From positions 1 through 40,726 of the forward strand of contig WFSR01000062.1 in assembly GCA_015485895.1 (NCBI GenBank): a stretch of 40,726 nt of DNA, given 5' to 3'. Source of the DNA: Candidatus Microgenomates bacterium (GTDB lineage Bacteria; Patescibacteriota; Microgenomatia; UBA12405; UBA6130). Positions within the stretch are counted from its first letter, which is position 1. Every line of letters starts with the position of its first letter. Position numbers and translations under genes: made by a program. This document shows, one piece after another, positions 1-8,404 of this stretch. The notes beneath the pieces were generated by a model. The model worked only from the letters and a program-made list of their open reading frames with translations, did not search any database and was not told where the DNA came from.

Positions 1-153
1 AATGATCCCAACGACCGGGCTTTGGCGGAAAGAGCGGGGATTAGTATCAGCACCGATCCCCAAGGCGATAATCGGGCTAAATTTCAAACCACAGCACCTT
101 TGGAACAAGGCGGCTGGGAGGTGCTTCAACTTTTAGCCAGGCTGGCAAAATAG
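1..153 (+). CDS. 3' end of an unidentified gene (50 codons visible)
   Basis: An open frame enters from the left edge and stops with TAG at 151-153. The visible tail begins NDPNDRALAERAGIS and ends QLLARLAK. I do not recognise the family: the tail is mixed charged and ends in a short amphipathic helix, with no motif I can name. It runs head-on into the dCTP deaminase gene and shares its last 28 bases with that gene, an arrangement repeated at other convergent pairs in this window. The start and most of the protein lie outside the window. Confidence 0.6.
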   Translation, partial: NDPNDRALAERAGISISTDPQGDNRAKFQTTAPLEQGGWEVLQLLARLAK

Positions 154-1256
154 CGGGAAAGGCTGGGGGCGAGAGCCTGGCGATAATGGGAAGTAGCCCG
201 GCGGTCGTAAGTGGTCGGCGTCGGTGCTAAAAGGCGGTCCCAGCTAGCCTTGACGATAGGTTGATTATGGGTCAAAAAAACGTTCTCGAAAGGGCGCAGT
301 TCTAAGGTTAACGGCCGACCAAAAGGCATTCCCTCTCCCCAGCCAGGATCAATAAACCCGGCATAATGGCTGCGAAATTCACCACTGTAGGTATCAACGG
401 TCGAAAATTCCACTGCCCAATCGGCTGGCAAACGGAGTGCTTGCCGAGTGCCCAGGAGATAGAAGCCATTGGCCCGGACAAAGAGAAGACTGTGGTCGAG
501 ATTGTCTCGATAAATAGGCATAAAATAAGATGAGTAGGGAAGAGGCTTAGTTTGGGCTTGGGCTAAATCTAAAATTGGTGTTGGCGAACGAGCTTGCCAG
601 GCAACTAAATCCTGGTCAAGATTAAGGGTTAAAACAAGCTGGTTGTCGTAGTCGGTAAACCGGAGATCGGTGATAGATTGGGGCTTTTGTTGACAGAAAA
701 TAAAATGGTGTTTTTGCAACAATTTCTGTAACTGGCGGTAAGTCCGCAGGCGAGGGTCGCCAGCCAAAAAGCGCAGTTGGGTAATGGCTAAGCCTGGTTG
801 AAGGCGCACTGGAAAAGAGCGGCTGGTTAAAAAAGCCCAAAGTTGACCCTGGTAGCCAAAAGCAAAAGAGTCAAAGCGACCCTGTTGAGTGTTAAGAAGA
901 CGCACATGAATGTCGAGGCGGCCAATGCTTGATTTGGGACTAGCCAAGGCCCGGAGGTGGGGAGGAAGGTGTAATGTCTCCCGGAGACGGAAAAGGTAAA
1001 CTTCGCCGGGTAATAATGGCTTTTCCCAGTTTATAGGCTTTTTTATTAAGCCGCGCCAGTGGAAAATTTGCCGGGGATTTTTCTGGCCGCCGGGCAGAAA
1101 AAAACCGCCAAGAAGATAGCCTTCGTCGCTAAGGGTAAGATCAAGGGAAGCAGGCCCGACATTAGCAGGATTAGCCTGGAGATAACCAGCTTGAATAAGC
1201 GCTTTAATTTCCTGACCATTAAGAACGCCAGCTTTTGCTGCCCTTTTAACTACCAT
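126..1256 (-). CDS. dcd: dCTP deaminase, long two-domain form
   Basis: Deaminates dCTP to dUTP, feeding dUMP to thymidylate synthesis. At 376 aa it is about twice the roughly 190 aa of E. coli Dcd and matches the long family known from alphaproteobacteria such as Caulobacter and Rickettsia. Two dUTPase-like folds can be followed: the first has PASLDLTL (35-42), SPKSSIGRLDIH (106-117) and LQPGLAITQLR (152-162); the second has GFIDPGWGEG (300-309), the typical loop of the dCTP deaminase/dUTPase superfamily, followed by an acidic strand. The ATG at 1256 lies 6 bases after a plausible -10 box and is the first possible start. Divergent from secE. ThyX at 16980 would use the dUMP produced. It could instead be bifunctional (dCTP to dUMP), which sequence alone does not settle. 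Confidence 0.85.
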   Translation of the reverse strand: MVVKRAAKAGVLNGQEIKALIQAGYLQANPANVGPASLDLTLSDEGYLLGGFFLPGGQKNPRQIFHWRGLIKKPINWEKPLLPGEVYLFRLRETLHLPPHLRALASPKSSIGRLDIHVRLLNTQQGRFDSFAFGYQGQLWAFLTSRSFPVRLQPGLAITQLRFLAGDPRLRTYRQLQKLLQKHHFIFCQQKPQSITDLRFTDYDNQLVLTLNLDQDLVAWQARSPTPILDLAQAQTKPLPYSSYFMPIYRDNLDHSLLFVRANGFYLLGTRQALRLPADWAVEFSTVDTYSGEFRSHYAGFIDPGWGEGMPFGRPLTLELRPFENVFLTHNQPIVKASWDRLLAPTPTTYDRRATSHYRQALAPSLSRYFASLAKS

Positions 1257-1262
1257 GCTTCA

Positions 1263-1268
1263 AGTGTA
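1263..1268 (-). promoter_or_regulatory. -10 box of the dCTP deaminase gene
   Basis: Read on the minus strand this is TGC-TACACT, an extended -10 element, ending 6 bases before the ATG. No good -35 was found 16-18 bases upstream. The spacing predicts a leaderless mRNA. Confidence 0.5.
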
Positions 1269-1309
1269 GCATAAAGCTAAGATTAGAATATCAGCTAATT
1301 TAGTAGTTT

Positions 1310-1340
1310 TTGGCACTCAGTGCCCAATTTATGCTATAAT
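1310..1340 (+). promoter_or_regulatory. secE operon promoter with an inverted repeat in its spacer
   Basis: TTGGCA (1310-1315) and an extended -10 TGC-TATAAT (TATAAT at 1335-1340) are 19 bases apart. The secE ATG follows 8 bases after the -10, so transcription should start at or within a few bases of the start codon. A perfect 6-bp inverted repeat, GGCACT-C-AGTGCC (1312-1324), overlaps the -35 and the spacer and could be an operator. Confidence 0.7.
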
Positions 1341-1348
1341 CAACAGCG

Positions 1349-1537
1349 ATGGGGGAAATAAAACAATTTTTGGTGGAAGTCAATGAACAACTGCACCAAA
1401 TTACCTGGCCTACCCAAGAAGAAATTATCCGCTTAACAAGCGTGGTTTTATTTGTTACAATTATCGCCAGTATAGTTTTCGGTGGTATTGATCTATTGTT
1501 AACTAAGCTAATGGCAGTTTTAACACTATGGCAGTAA
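1349..1537 (+). CDS. secE: Preprotein translocase subunit SecE
   Basis: Small subunit of the SecYEG channel; it clamps SecY in the membrane. The protein has 62 residues: an amphipathic cytoplasmic helix (about 1-30, with the usual QITWPTQEE segment) followed by one membrane span (about 31-55). This is the single-span form usual outside Gammaproteobacteria. It is the first gene of the secE-nusG-rplK-rplA operon, a conserved bacterial order, and overlaps nusG by 10 bases. The ATG is 8 bases from the -10 box and lacks a Shine-Dalgarno site. Confidence 0.95.
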   Translation: MGEIKQFLVEVNEQLHQITWPTQEEIIRLTSVVLFVTIIASIVFGGIDLLLTKLMAVLTLWQ

Positions 1538-2130
1538 AAAAAGAAGAAAAAATTAAAAAAACTAAGCAACGTCCAATTCATTATCAAATTGGCAATAAAG
1601 ACACTTCTCCAGGAGCAGCGTGGTACGTGGTGCACACTTACTCCGGCCACGAATATCGGGTGGTCAAACTATTAAAACAGCGCATCAAGACTATGCATAT
1701 GCAAGATCGTATCTTTCGGGCAGTTGTGCCAGCACGGGAGAAGATGACTATCCGCCGCGGTGAGAAATACCAAACGCAAGAAAAGGTTTTTCCTGGTTAT
1801 ATTCTAGTTCAGATGATCTTAGATGATAATTCTTGGGTCTTGGTGCGCCGGACCCCAGGGGTAACTAGTTTTGTCAGTAGTGGCGATCGCCCTTTACCCA
1901 TTCACGATGAGGAAGTAGAAAAAATTCTCAAGCAAACGGAGAAAAAACCAAAATTCGAGACTAAATTTAGTGTTGGTGAGGCTGTCAAAATTATCGACGG
2001 GCCCTTTACTGATGCTCTGGGTAGCATTAGCGAAATTGACGAAAAGAGAGGCAAACTAAAAGTTTTAGTAAGTATTTTTGGCCGGGAAACTCCAGTAGAG
2101 TTAGATTTCTTACAAGTTCATAAAATCTGA
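1528..2130 (+). CDS. nusG: Transcription termination/antitermination factor NusG
   Basis: Binds RNA polymerase and modulates pausing, and links transcription to translation. After a Lys-rich N-terminal extension of about 30 residues comes the NGN domain ([34 protein letters not shown]), then a C-terminal KOW domain (about 145-200, [12 protein letters not shown]). Length 200 aa is slightly longer than the usual 175-185 because of the extension. The gene overlaps secE by 10 bases and shares one base with rplK (TGATG), so translation of the operon is probably coupled. Confidence 0.95.
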   Translation: MAVKKEEKIKKTKQRPIHYQIGNKDTSPGAAWYVVHTYSGHEYRVVKLLKQRIKTMHMQDRIFRAVVPAREKMTIRRGEKYQTQEKVFPGYILVQMILDDNSWVLVRRTPGVTSFVSSGDRPLPIHDEEVEKILKQTEKKPKFETKFSVGEAVKIIDGPFTDALGSISEIDEKRGKLKVLVSIFGRETPVELDFLQVHKI

Positions 2131-2558
2131 TGGCGAAAAAAATTAAGGCAGTCATTAAATTAAATCTACCAGCTGGAGCAGCCACCCCCGGGCCACCAGC
2201 TGGACCAATTTTAGGGCAACACGGCATTCCTATTATGGATTTCATTAACCAATACAATCAAGCCACGCAGAATCAAAAAGGGAGCATTGTTCCAGCGGTA
2301 ATCACTGTTTACGAAGACCGCACTTTTACCTTCGTAACAAAATTACCACCAGTTTCTGATTTGATTAAGAAAAAATTAGGATTAAAGAAAGGGGCGAAAG
2401 AGCCCAGGAGAGAAACGGTTGCTAAATTGTCAGCTACCGACCTAGAGGTTATTGCCAAAGAAAAATTGAAAGATCTAAATACTAACAATTTAGAGGCGGC
2501 TAAGAAAATTATCGCCGGCACTGCTAAAAGCATGGGGGTGGAGGTAGAAAATGGCTGA
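2130..2558 (+). CDS. rplK: Ribosomal protein uL11
   Basis: Forms the base of the L7/L12 stalk in the GTPase centre of the 50S subunit. The flexible N-terminal domain contains the proline loop [11 protein letters not shown] (22-32); the C-terminal rRNA-binding domain ends [13 protein letters not shown]. Length 142 aa is typical. The start codon overlaps the nusG stop (TGATG) and the end overlaps rplA by 8 bases. Confidence 0.96.
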   Translation: MAKKIKAVIKLNLPAGAATPGPPAGPILGQHGIPIMDFINQYNQATQNQKGSIVPAVITVYEDRTFTFVTKLPPVSDLIKKKLGLKKGAKEPRRETVAKLSATDLEVIAKEKLKDLNTNNLEAAKKIIAGTAKSMGVEVENG

Positions 2559-3201
2559 GGGAAAAGAAAAAGTTACTTTAGCAACCAATTCAAAAGCAAA
2601 GAAAAATCACGGTAAACACTATCGCAAGGCAGCCAAATTAGTCAAAAAGGGCCGTTATTACCCTTTAGCCGAGGCTGTTGCTTTAGTTAAAAAAACATCA
2701 ATTTCTCATTTTGTTGGTAATCTTGAAGCTCATTTCGTCGTTCGTCAGGTGGGCAAATTAGGTGAAGTAAGGTTGCCTTTTGCCGGCGGTAAAAAGAAAC
2801 GAGTAGTAATCGCCGACGACAAAGTTGTCGCCGCTATTAAAGCTGGTAAGTTAGACTTTGATATTCTTCTCGCCAATCCAAAAATGATGCCCAAATTATT
2901 GCCCTTCGCCCGTGTCCTTGGCCCGCAAGGGCTGATGCCTAATCCCAAAAATGGAACTCTAACCCCCGATCCGGAAAAAGCCAAAGAGAAATTTAATCAG
3001 GCTGGGTTAACTTTAAAAACTGAAAAGAAAGCTCCCGTTCTGCATTTAATTATTGGTAAATTGGACCAACCGGATAAAGAATTAATTGCCAACCTTGAAG
3101 CAATTATTAATACTTTGGGGAAGAATAATATTCAAAAATTAGTTCTGACAGCAACCATGGGGCCAGGAATTAAAGTAACTGTTAATCAAGAGGCAAAGTA
3201 A
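2551..3201 (+). CDS. rplA: Ribosomal protein uL1
   Basis: L1 stalk protein, which moves deacylated tRNA out of the E site; in many bacteria it also represses its own operon. The signature [17 protein letters not shown] is clear in the middle of the protein. At 216 aa it is shorter than the usual 225-235, with a Lys-rich N terminus. It is the last gene of the operon: rplJ and rplL, which usually follow, are absent. Its 3' end overlaps the convergent trpS gene by 20 bases, so no terminator can sit between them. Confidence 0.95.
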   Translation: MAEGKEKVTLATNSKAKKNHGKHYRKAAKLVKKGRYYPLAEAVALVKKTSISHFVGNLEAHFVVRQVGKLGEVRLPFAGGKKKRVVIADDKVVAAIKAGKLDFDILLANPKMMPKLLPFARVLGPQGLMPNPKNGTLTPDPEKAKEKFNQAGLTLKTEKKAPVLHLIIGKLDQPDKELIANLEAIINTLGKNNIQKLVLTATMGPGIKVTVNQEAK

Positions 3202-4186
3202 AACCAGTTTTTTTAGCTACCAACCGCCAAGTCTCCTGGGCATGTTTTTTAGCTTTCCGATTACCTTCTTCAAGAATAGCAGCAACCGCTTTTGGCTTTT
3301 TTTGCCAAGCTTGATAACGCTGTTGGAAATCAACCAAAAAGCGCCCCACGACCTGGCTAACAATCTCTTTAAGATGAACAAATTGCAGAGTGCCCTGAAA
3401 ATATTCCTGGCGCATGTTGGCCAGTTGTTCTTTTTCCTGTTTGTTGGCAAAACTTGCGCCAAGCAAGAAAAGGCTAGCTATCTCATCGCCCATTTTTTTC
3501 GGCGGCCGAGTTAAGGTCTCGGTCACCGCCCGACGGATTTTTTGTTGGGCCTGGACAGGACTGTCGTTAAGGAAAATTGCTCCTTGGGGACGGGACTTGC
3601 TCATCTTTCCCTGACCATCGAGAGCCATAATCTTAACTCCCCGGGTATGGTAAGGGTGAGGAATAGAAAAAAGGTGGCCAAAATGACGATTGAATTGACG
3701 AGCTAACAATTGACTAACCTCGAGATGAGCATCCTGGTCTTTGCCAACTGGGATATGAGTAGCCCGCTGAATAAGAATGTCGGCGGCCATTAGGGTAGGA
3801 TAACGAAGTAAAAAAAGAGATGCCCGACGTGGCTGGCGTACCTTTTCTTTTAAGGTAGGCACTCGTAATGCCTGAGCCACAGAAAAGAAACGGGAAAGAA
3901 AAATTTCTAACAATAAAGTTTTTTCGGCCAAAGCAGATTGGTAATAAATAATTGTCTTTTGGGGATCAACGCCGGCAGCCAAGTAAGTAAGGAGAATTTT
4001 CTCCCGATTAGCGGCTACTTTTTGGGGATCCTCAGTAGTAAGGCCATGGAGATCAGCAACAAAAAGAAAAAAAGGGTCGCCTTTCTCTTGAATAGTTAAA
4101 ACATCACGGATAGCACCAAGATAATTGCCCAGATGAAGAGCCTCAGCAGTAGGGCGCAGACCGGTGAGAAAAATATGCTTGGCCAT
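3182..4186 (-). CDS. trpS: Tryptophanyl-tRNA synthetase
   Basis: Class I synthetase charging tRNA-Trp. The protein of 334 aa has the family's usual length, with HLGN (18-21, the HIGH-type motif) and KMSKS (194-198). The frame is open further upstream, but that stretch is the tRNA-Ala gene, so I place the start at the ATG 4184-4186 (MAKHIFLTG), which aligns with known TrpRS N termini. This start lies only 2 bases after the last base of tRNA-Ala, leaving no room for a ribosome binding site. The mRNA is therefore probably released by tRNA 3' processing and translated almost leaderless. Confidence 0.93.
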   Translation of the reverse strand: MAKHIFLTGLRPTAEALHLGNYLGAIRDVLTIQEKGDPFFLFVADLHGLTTEDPQKVAANREKILLTYLAAGVDPQKTIIYYQSALAEKTLLLEIFLSRFFSVAQALRVPTLKEKVRQPRRASLFLLRYPTLMAADILIQRATHIPVGKDQDAHLEVSQLLARQFNRHFGHLFSIPHPYHTRGVKIMALDGQGKMSKSRPQGAIFLNDSPVQAQQKIRRAVTETLTRPPKKMGDEIASLFLLGASFANKQEKEQLANMRQEYFQGTLQFVHLKEIVSQVVGRFLVDFQQRYQAWQKKPKAVAAILEEGNRKAKKHAQETWRLVAKKTGFTLPLD

Positions 4187-4188
4187 AG

Positions 4189-4262
4189 TGGACCCGGTGG
4201 GATTTGAACCCACGATCTCCTCGATGCCATCGAGGCGCTCTAGCCAACTGAGCCACGGGCCC
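4189..4262 (-). tRNA. tRNA-Ala (anticodon GGC)
   Basis: Cloverleaf read on the minus strand: acceptor GGGCCCG pairs with CGGGTCC including the G3:U70 wobble that identifies alanine tRNAs; the anticodon loop ATGGCAT sits on a CCTCG/CGAGG stem, giving GGC; the T loop is TTCAAAT. The discriminator is A and CCA is not encoded. The length is 74 bases. trpS begins 2 bases downstream. Confidence 0.95.
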
Positions 4263-4273
4263 TTGGGCATCAA

Positions 4274-4302
4274 AGTATCGCAAAAATTTACTTAAAAATC
4301 AA
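4274..4302 (-). promoter_or_regulatory. Promoter of tRNA-Ala-trpS
   Basis: On the minus strand TTGATT (4302-4297) and GATACT (4279-4274) are separated by 17 bases. The tRNA begins 11 bases after the -10, leaving a 5' leader of about 4-5 bases. No other promoter is visible for trpS. Confidence 0.6.
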
Positions 4303-4336
4303 TGGGGATTGGGGCTAAGAACTAGGTCAAAAAAGC

Positions 4337-4605
4337 ACCAAATCCCAAATCACAAATTCCAATAACCAACCCCCCTTCTGTAGGGGCAGGCAAATCCTAA
4401 TTACCAAAATCCTAATCCGCCAGCTGGCGGACTAAACAAATTCAAATGACCAAAATTCAAATATTCAAAACATTTCTTTTTTCTTTATCTTTATTTTTGC
4501 ATTTTGTTTTGGTCATTTGGTCATTTAAATTTTGAACATTGTCTAGGATTTGGGTCATTAGGATTTAGGATTTGTGTGGGATTTGGAATTTGTGATTTGG
4601 AATTT
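4337..4605. repeat. Long imperfect inverted repeat in the 4263-4738 gap
   Basis: This fills most of a gene-free stretch of 476 bases. Perfect 17-bp outer arms lie at 4346-4362 and 4583-4599, with inner arms such as AAATGACCAAAA (4444-4455) and its complement (4507-4518). Between them runs AT-rich text built on AAATCC, AAATTC and GGTCATT words. The palindrome TCCGCCAGCTGGCGGA (4419-4434) is embedded in the left arm. The same text recurs at 26128-26186 and 40321-40422. No coding potential is seen. Confidence 0.8.
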
Positions 4606-4724
4606 ACCCCAGCTCCGCCGGATGGTGGACATCGGAGTTTTGAATTTGGGTCATTAGAATTTAGAAGTTTAATAGGATAATGGAACGATGATAAGCTATC
4701 ATAGCTGGATGCTTTCAATTGCGC

Positions 4725-4730
4725 TATAAT
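4725..4730 (+). promoter_or_regulatory. -10 box of the GT4 glycosyltransferase gene
   Basis: A consensus TATAAT ends 8 bases before the GTG start codon. The -35 region is weak. The predicted transcript is leaderless with a GTG start. Confidence 0.6.
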
Positions 4731-4738
4731 CAATCACG

Positions 4739-5848
4739 GTGAAGAGACAAAAAGTTGCTCTCGTCCATGATTACCTCGTCACTTTCGGGGGTGCCGAAAG
4801 AGTTCTTCTCGCTCTTCATGAAATCTGGCCCCACGCCCCTGTTTACCTAGCTATTTATAATCCCCAAACTTTAGGTCGCCACTGGCATAAATTCCAGCAC
4901 TGGGATCTTCGCCCCTCCTGGTTCCAAAAACTTCCCTTCGCTAACCGTCTCATCTCCCCTTTCCGCTTTCTCCTTCCTTATATTTGGGAAAGTTTTGACC
5001 TTTCTTCTTATGACCTAGTTATTTCTTCTTCCGCTTGGGCCATGAGCAAAGCCGTTCTCACCCCCTCTACCAGCAAGCACGTTTGCTACTGTCACACTCC
5101 ACCTCGTTTTCTCTACGGTTACCCCGGTGCCCGTCCCTGGCAACATCACAAATTGGTAAAATTATACGCTCACTTCATTAACCACCATCTTCGCATCTAT
5201 GACTACCTCAGCAGTCAACGGGTAGATTATTTCATCGCCAACTCTCAAGAAGTTGCCCGGCGGATCCAAAAATTCTGGCGACGCCAGGCCCAGGTTATTT
5301 ACCCCCCGATTGATATCCCTGCTGTATTACCTTCTTCCCCTAAGCGTAACTTTTATCTTTACGTTAGTCGACTGGTATCTTACAAACATCCCCTCTTGGC
5401 TGCTAAAGCTTGTCACCATCTCCGTCGTCATCTAACTATAGTTGGCCAGGGTCCACTTGAAAAGAAAGTAGCTCACTTTGCTACACAAAGTCCTTATATC
5501 CATTATTTAGGCCATATTTCTGATCAAAGACTTCATCATCTCTACCAACAAGCCAAGGCTCTCATTTTCCCAGCCGAGAGCGAGGATTTAGGTATGGTTC
5601 CTCTCGAAGCAGCCGCCTGGGGAACACCCACCATTGCTTACTATTCTGGTGGCGCTAAAGAAACTGTTCGACCACAAAATACTGGCCTCTTCTTTTCTAA
5701 ACTTACCCAACCATCTCTCATTCATGCTATTCTAAAGTTTGAAAAAAATAATTGGTCAGCCAAAATTTGCTATCAATGGGCCCGCCGGTTTCGAAAAGAG
5801 AACTTCCAAAAAGCTATCCGTCGCTTTGTTGCCCAGCATCGGGCTTAG
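4739..5848 (+). CDS. GT4-family glycosyltransferase (mannosyltransferase-like)
   Basis: A retaining GT-B glycosyltransferase of 369 aa, likely cytoplasmic or peripheral to the membrane and acting in surface glycan synthesis. The N-terminal acceptor domain starts VALVHDYLVTFGGAERV (6-22) and carries CYCHTPPRFLY (116-126), typical of the WbaZ-like branch. The C-terminal donor domain has VGQGPLEKK and the EX7E pair (E282, E290) in SEDLGMVPLEAA. The sugar and acceptor cannot be told from sequence. The GTG start is 8 bases from a TATAAT. It is a single-gene unit whose end overlaps the convergent VirB4-like gene by 35 bases. Confidence 0.85.
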   Translation: MKRQKVALVHDYLVTFGGAERVLLALHEIWPHAPVYLAIYNPQTLGRHWHKFQHWDLRPSWFQKLPFANRLISPFRFLLPYIWESFDLSSYDLVISSSAWAMSKAVLTPSTSKHVCYCHTPPRFLYGYPGARPWQHHKLVKLYAHFINHHLRIYDYLSSQRVDYFIANSQEVARRIQKFWRRQAQVIYPPIDIPAVLPSSPKRNFYLYVSRLVSYKHPLLAAKACHHLRRHLTIVGQGPLEKKVAHFATQSPYIHYLGHISDQRLHHLYQQAKALIFPAESEDLGMVPLEAAAWGTPTIAYYSGGAKETVRPQNTGLFFSKLTQPSLIHAILKFEKNNWSAKICYQWARRFRKENFQKAIRRFVAQHRA

Positions 5849-7694
5849 GAGTATGCTGCTCAGGGGATTTTTTAGCCGTTTTCTCCCCTTGCTGCCTTTT
5901 CAAAAGATCGGCTGGGTTGGTAGTAATTAACTTATATTCATCGGGCGAGGCTACCACTCGAATGGCCACATGATTATTACCAGCAAAGAAAATGCCCTCA
6001 CCCACATTAGCGGCTAATAGATATTGCTTTTCTCCCTCAGATAGGTAAAATGTCTTCCCCACTAGGTCAATAGCCGCTGGGTGCTGTTTCAATAAAATTT
6101 GGATGGATGAATTTTTAATAATTGCCGGCCCTTCTCGAGTGCCCAAGAAATCATCTACATCTTGAGTAATCGTAGTCAAACCTAGGTAATACTTACGGGC
6201 CCGTTTGGCGATACCATGAAGGAAAAGAGCCGAGTCAGGGTATTGCATTAAATACCAGGCCTCATCAACAATAAGAATGCGCTTTTTTAGCTGGCCACGA
6301 ATTTTATTCCAAACAAAATCAAGGATAATATGCATAGCAATCGGCCGTAATGCATCTTCTAGATCACGAATTCCAAAGGTAATAAATTTATTATTAAGAT
6401 CAATAGTTGTTTGGCTATTGAAAATACCAGCAAAAGAACCGCGGATAAATCGTTCTAATCGCGCTGCTAAACCGGCCGCCTGAGGCTCTTCCATTCCAAT
6501 CAACACCTTATAAAGATCTTCTATCAACGGCATTTCTTTCCCTTGCTGAGTTGTCGGATCGGGGGTGATACCCCTGTTATGGTAAGTTGTTACCAAGGCT
6601 CGATCTAAAATTGCTTCCTCCTGAGGTGTCATTTTCCCCATAATAATTTTAAAGAGAGCATGTAGGGAGAGGATCTTGCGCCCTAGTTCATTCGCCCCCT
6701 CTTCATCATCTTCTTTAACTAGAGCTAAGTCAAAAGGGTTAATTTTAGCTGGAGAGTTGGCATTAATATCAACATATTGGCCACCGACTGCTTGGGTCAA
6801 CATTTGGTATTCATTCTCGGGATCAATAATTAGAATATCTGTGCCGAACATCAGCGAACGCAGCGCTTCCAATTTGCACAAAAATGACTTGCCAGCGCCA
6901 GCCTTAGCAAAAATTACCGAGTTGTAATTTTCCATAGAAAAACGGTCAAAGATAACCAAGGAACCATTATGCTGATTGATGCCATACATAATCCCGTGGT
7001 CATCGGATAATTCTGAAGAGACAAAAGGGAAAGTTGTTGCCAAGGAAGTGGTATCCATATTGCGGGTGACATTTAGCTTGTCTTGGCAAAGGGGCAATGT
7101 GGTAACAAAGCCCTCTTCCATTTGGAGAGTAGCCGGCTTAGGAATAATCATCAGCCCGCCCAAAGCCCCCTCCAAATCTTTGCTTGCTCGGCGTAATTCT
7201 TCCACGGAATCGGCCGAAAGGGTAATATAAAGCCCCATCTGAAAGAAGCGTTCCGATCCTCGGGCCAACTCCTGTTGTAAGGTAAGGGCATCCTCAAGTT
7301 TAGCTTGGACAGTAGGGTCCACCACTTTCCCCTGTTGGGTAGCTATCGAAATTTCGGCCTCCATTTCAGCAATTTTCCGTTTAAGATTGTCAAGTACTTC
7401 TCTCTCTTCAGACGGATAAATATACATAGCTACCTGAAGAGGTCTATCAAAATTAATAAGCGGGGCTAACCAACTGGGAGAAACATAACGAGGGTAACTA
7501 ATGACATAAAAAGTGCGGTAAAAGCGATTGTTGATCCGGAGATAATTAAAATCTACCTCAATAGCTGCCGGAGCAATAATATCTTTAACCGTAGTTATTC
7601 CAAGATTAAAGTTACGGGCTAAAGGATTGGCCTGATGACCTGATGACGGGACAGCTTTTTTAGCATGGGGCAAGAATCGCTTCAAATTGATCAT
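5814..7694 (-). CDS. VirB4-like ATPase (motor domain part)
   Basis: An AAA-type secretion ATPase of 626 aa related to VirB4/TraC of conjugation and type IV secretion systems. Walker A is FAKAGAGKS (262-270) and Walker B ILIVDEAW (473-480). A helical segment of about 95-150 precedes the motor, and the C-terminal tail is hydrophilic. The VirB4 N-terminal domain is encoded separately by the gene just upstream, with a 4-base ATGA-type overlap (7691-7694), so the two chains probably act together. No VirD4, relaxase, VirB6 or VirB8 gene is nearby. It could drive protein or DNA transfer across a single membrane; the substrate is unknown. Confidence 0.85.
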   Translation of the reverse strand: MINLKRFLPHAKKAVPSSGHQANPLARNFNLGITTVKDIIAPAAIEVDFNYLRINNRFYRTFYVISYPRYVSPSWLAPLINFDRPLQVAMYIYPSEEREVLDNLKRKIAEMEAEISIATQQGKVVDPTVQAKLEDALTLQQELARGSERFFQMGLYITLSADSVEELRRASKDLEGALGGLMIIPKPATLQMEEGFVTTLPLCQDKLNVTRNMDTTSLATTFPFVSSELSDDHGIMYGINQHNGSLVIFDRFSMENYNSVIFAKAGAGKSFLCKLEALRSLMFGTDILIIDPENEYQMLTQAVGGQYVDINANSPAKINPFDLALVKEDDEEGANELGRKILSLHALFKIIMGKMTPQEEAILDRALVTTYHNRGITPDPTTQQGKEMPLIEDLYKVLIGMEEPQAAGLAARLERFIRGSFAGIFNSQTTIDLNNKFITFGIRDLEDALRPIAMHIILDFVWNKIRGQLKKRILIVDEAWYLMQYPDSALFLHGIAKRARKYYLGLTTITQDVDDFLGTREGPAIIKNSSIQILLKQHPAAIDLVGKTFYLSEGEKQYLLAANVGEGIFFAGNNHVAIRVVASPDEYKLITTNPADLLKRQQGEKTAKKSPEQHTPKPDAGQQSDG

Positions 7695-8395
7695 TTCTTA
7701 CGTAGAGTAACCGGAGAAACAAAATCAGCCAGCCCAAAATTTTTAATTCCCGGCGCTTCTTCATTATATATCTGATAAAAAAGGTTTATCAGCTGACGAG
7801 TGCCCAGTTGGTGAATACGCAAACCAAGGCGGCCGAAGGAATGAATAAGCTGATCTCTCTTCGGCTCAAGGTTCGCTTTTGCCCGTTGAATTAAAGTTTC
7901 TCTAGGTAAAGGAAGGGCTGCTTTCTGAGACTGGTGGGTAAAAGAAAAAATACTCGCAAAACCTGCTTTAGCCGACTGGATACCTAGCTCAAAAACAGAA
8001 AATGGAATAACTACATAAAAAGCTTTTGTTAATACATCATTACGCTGAACAAGATCATCAACAAATTTTTTATAACTAATGATTAATTTTTTAATCTGGG
8101 GAGTTTTTTGGCGCTGCTCTTGCATTTGAAGAAGCTTAAGATAGCTGCCAATATTTTTCAAACTGGAACGAATTAAAATTTGAATCGGGAAATTCAAAGA
8201 ATTAAGGAGAGAACCATAGGCATAAATCATGGCCTCTTGCTCCTTTTCAGAAAGAAGATCAAAATTCACAGCTGGCGTCTCTAGAATATAAACTGCTGAA
8301 CCATCTTTAAGGATAACCATATCCTCAGCAATATCTGCAATTAGAAGATGATCTTGGGTGGTTCCCCGGATAGCTATTTGTTTAATGTCCGCCAT
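7691..8395 (-). CDS. VirB4/TraC N-terminal-domain-like protein
   Basis: A soluble-looking protein of 234 aa resembling the N-terminal region of VirB4/TrsE/TraC ATPases: RGTTQDHLLIADIAED, then GSAVYILE and a helical middle. It has no Walker motif. It is placed between the PrgI-like gene (9-base gap) and the ATPase gene (4-base overlap), so the three form one operon. I infer it is the detached N-terminal half of VirB4, which in other systems contacts the VirB3/PrgI membrane protein. This assignment rests on position and weak resemblance. Confidence 0.6.
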   Translation of the reverse strand: MADIKQIAIRGTTQDHLLIADIAEDMVILKDGSAVYILETPAVNFDLLSEKEQEAMIYAYGSLLNSLNFPIQILIRSSLKNIGSYLKLLQMQEQRQKTPQIKKLIISYKKFVDDLVQRNDVLTKAFYVVIPFSVFELGIQSAKAGFASIFSFTHQSQKAALPLPRETLIQRAKANLEPKRDQLIHSFGRLGLRIHQLGTRQLINLFYQIYNEEAPGIKNFGLADFVSPVTLRKK

Positions 8396-8404
8396 AATTG
8401 CAAA

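Noticed and set aside
2128..2132. TGA read as glycine (genetic code 25 of Gracilibacteria/SR1)
   Set aside because: TGA ends nusG exactly where rplK starts and ends other genes such as pilB and pilD; none of the genes needs TGA read as an amino acid.
4187..4273. Longer trpS reading frame starting at 4273
   Set aside because: The extra 29 codons are the tRNA-Ala gene read in frame; the family N terminus begins at the ATG 4186.
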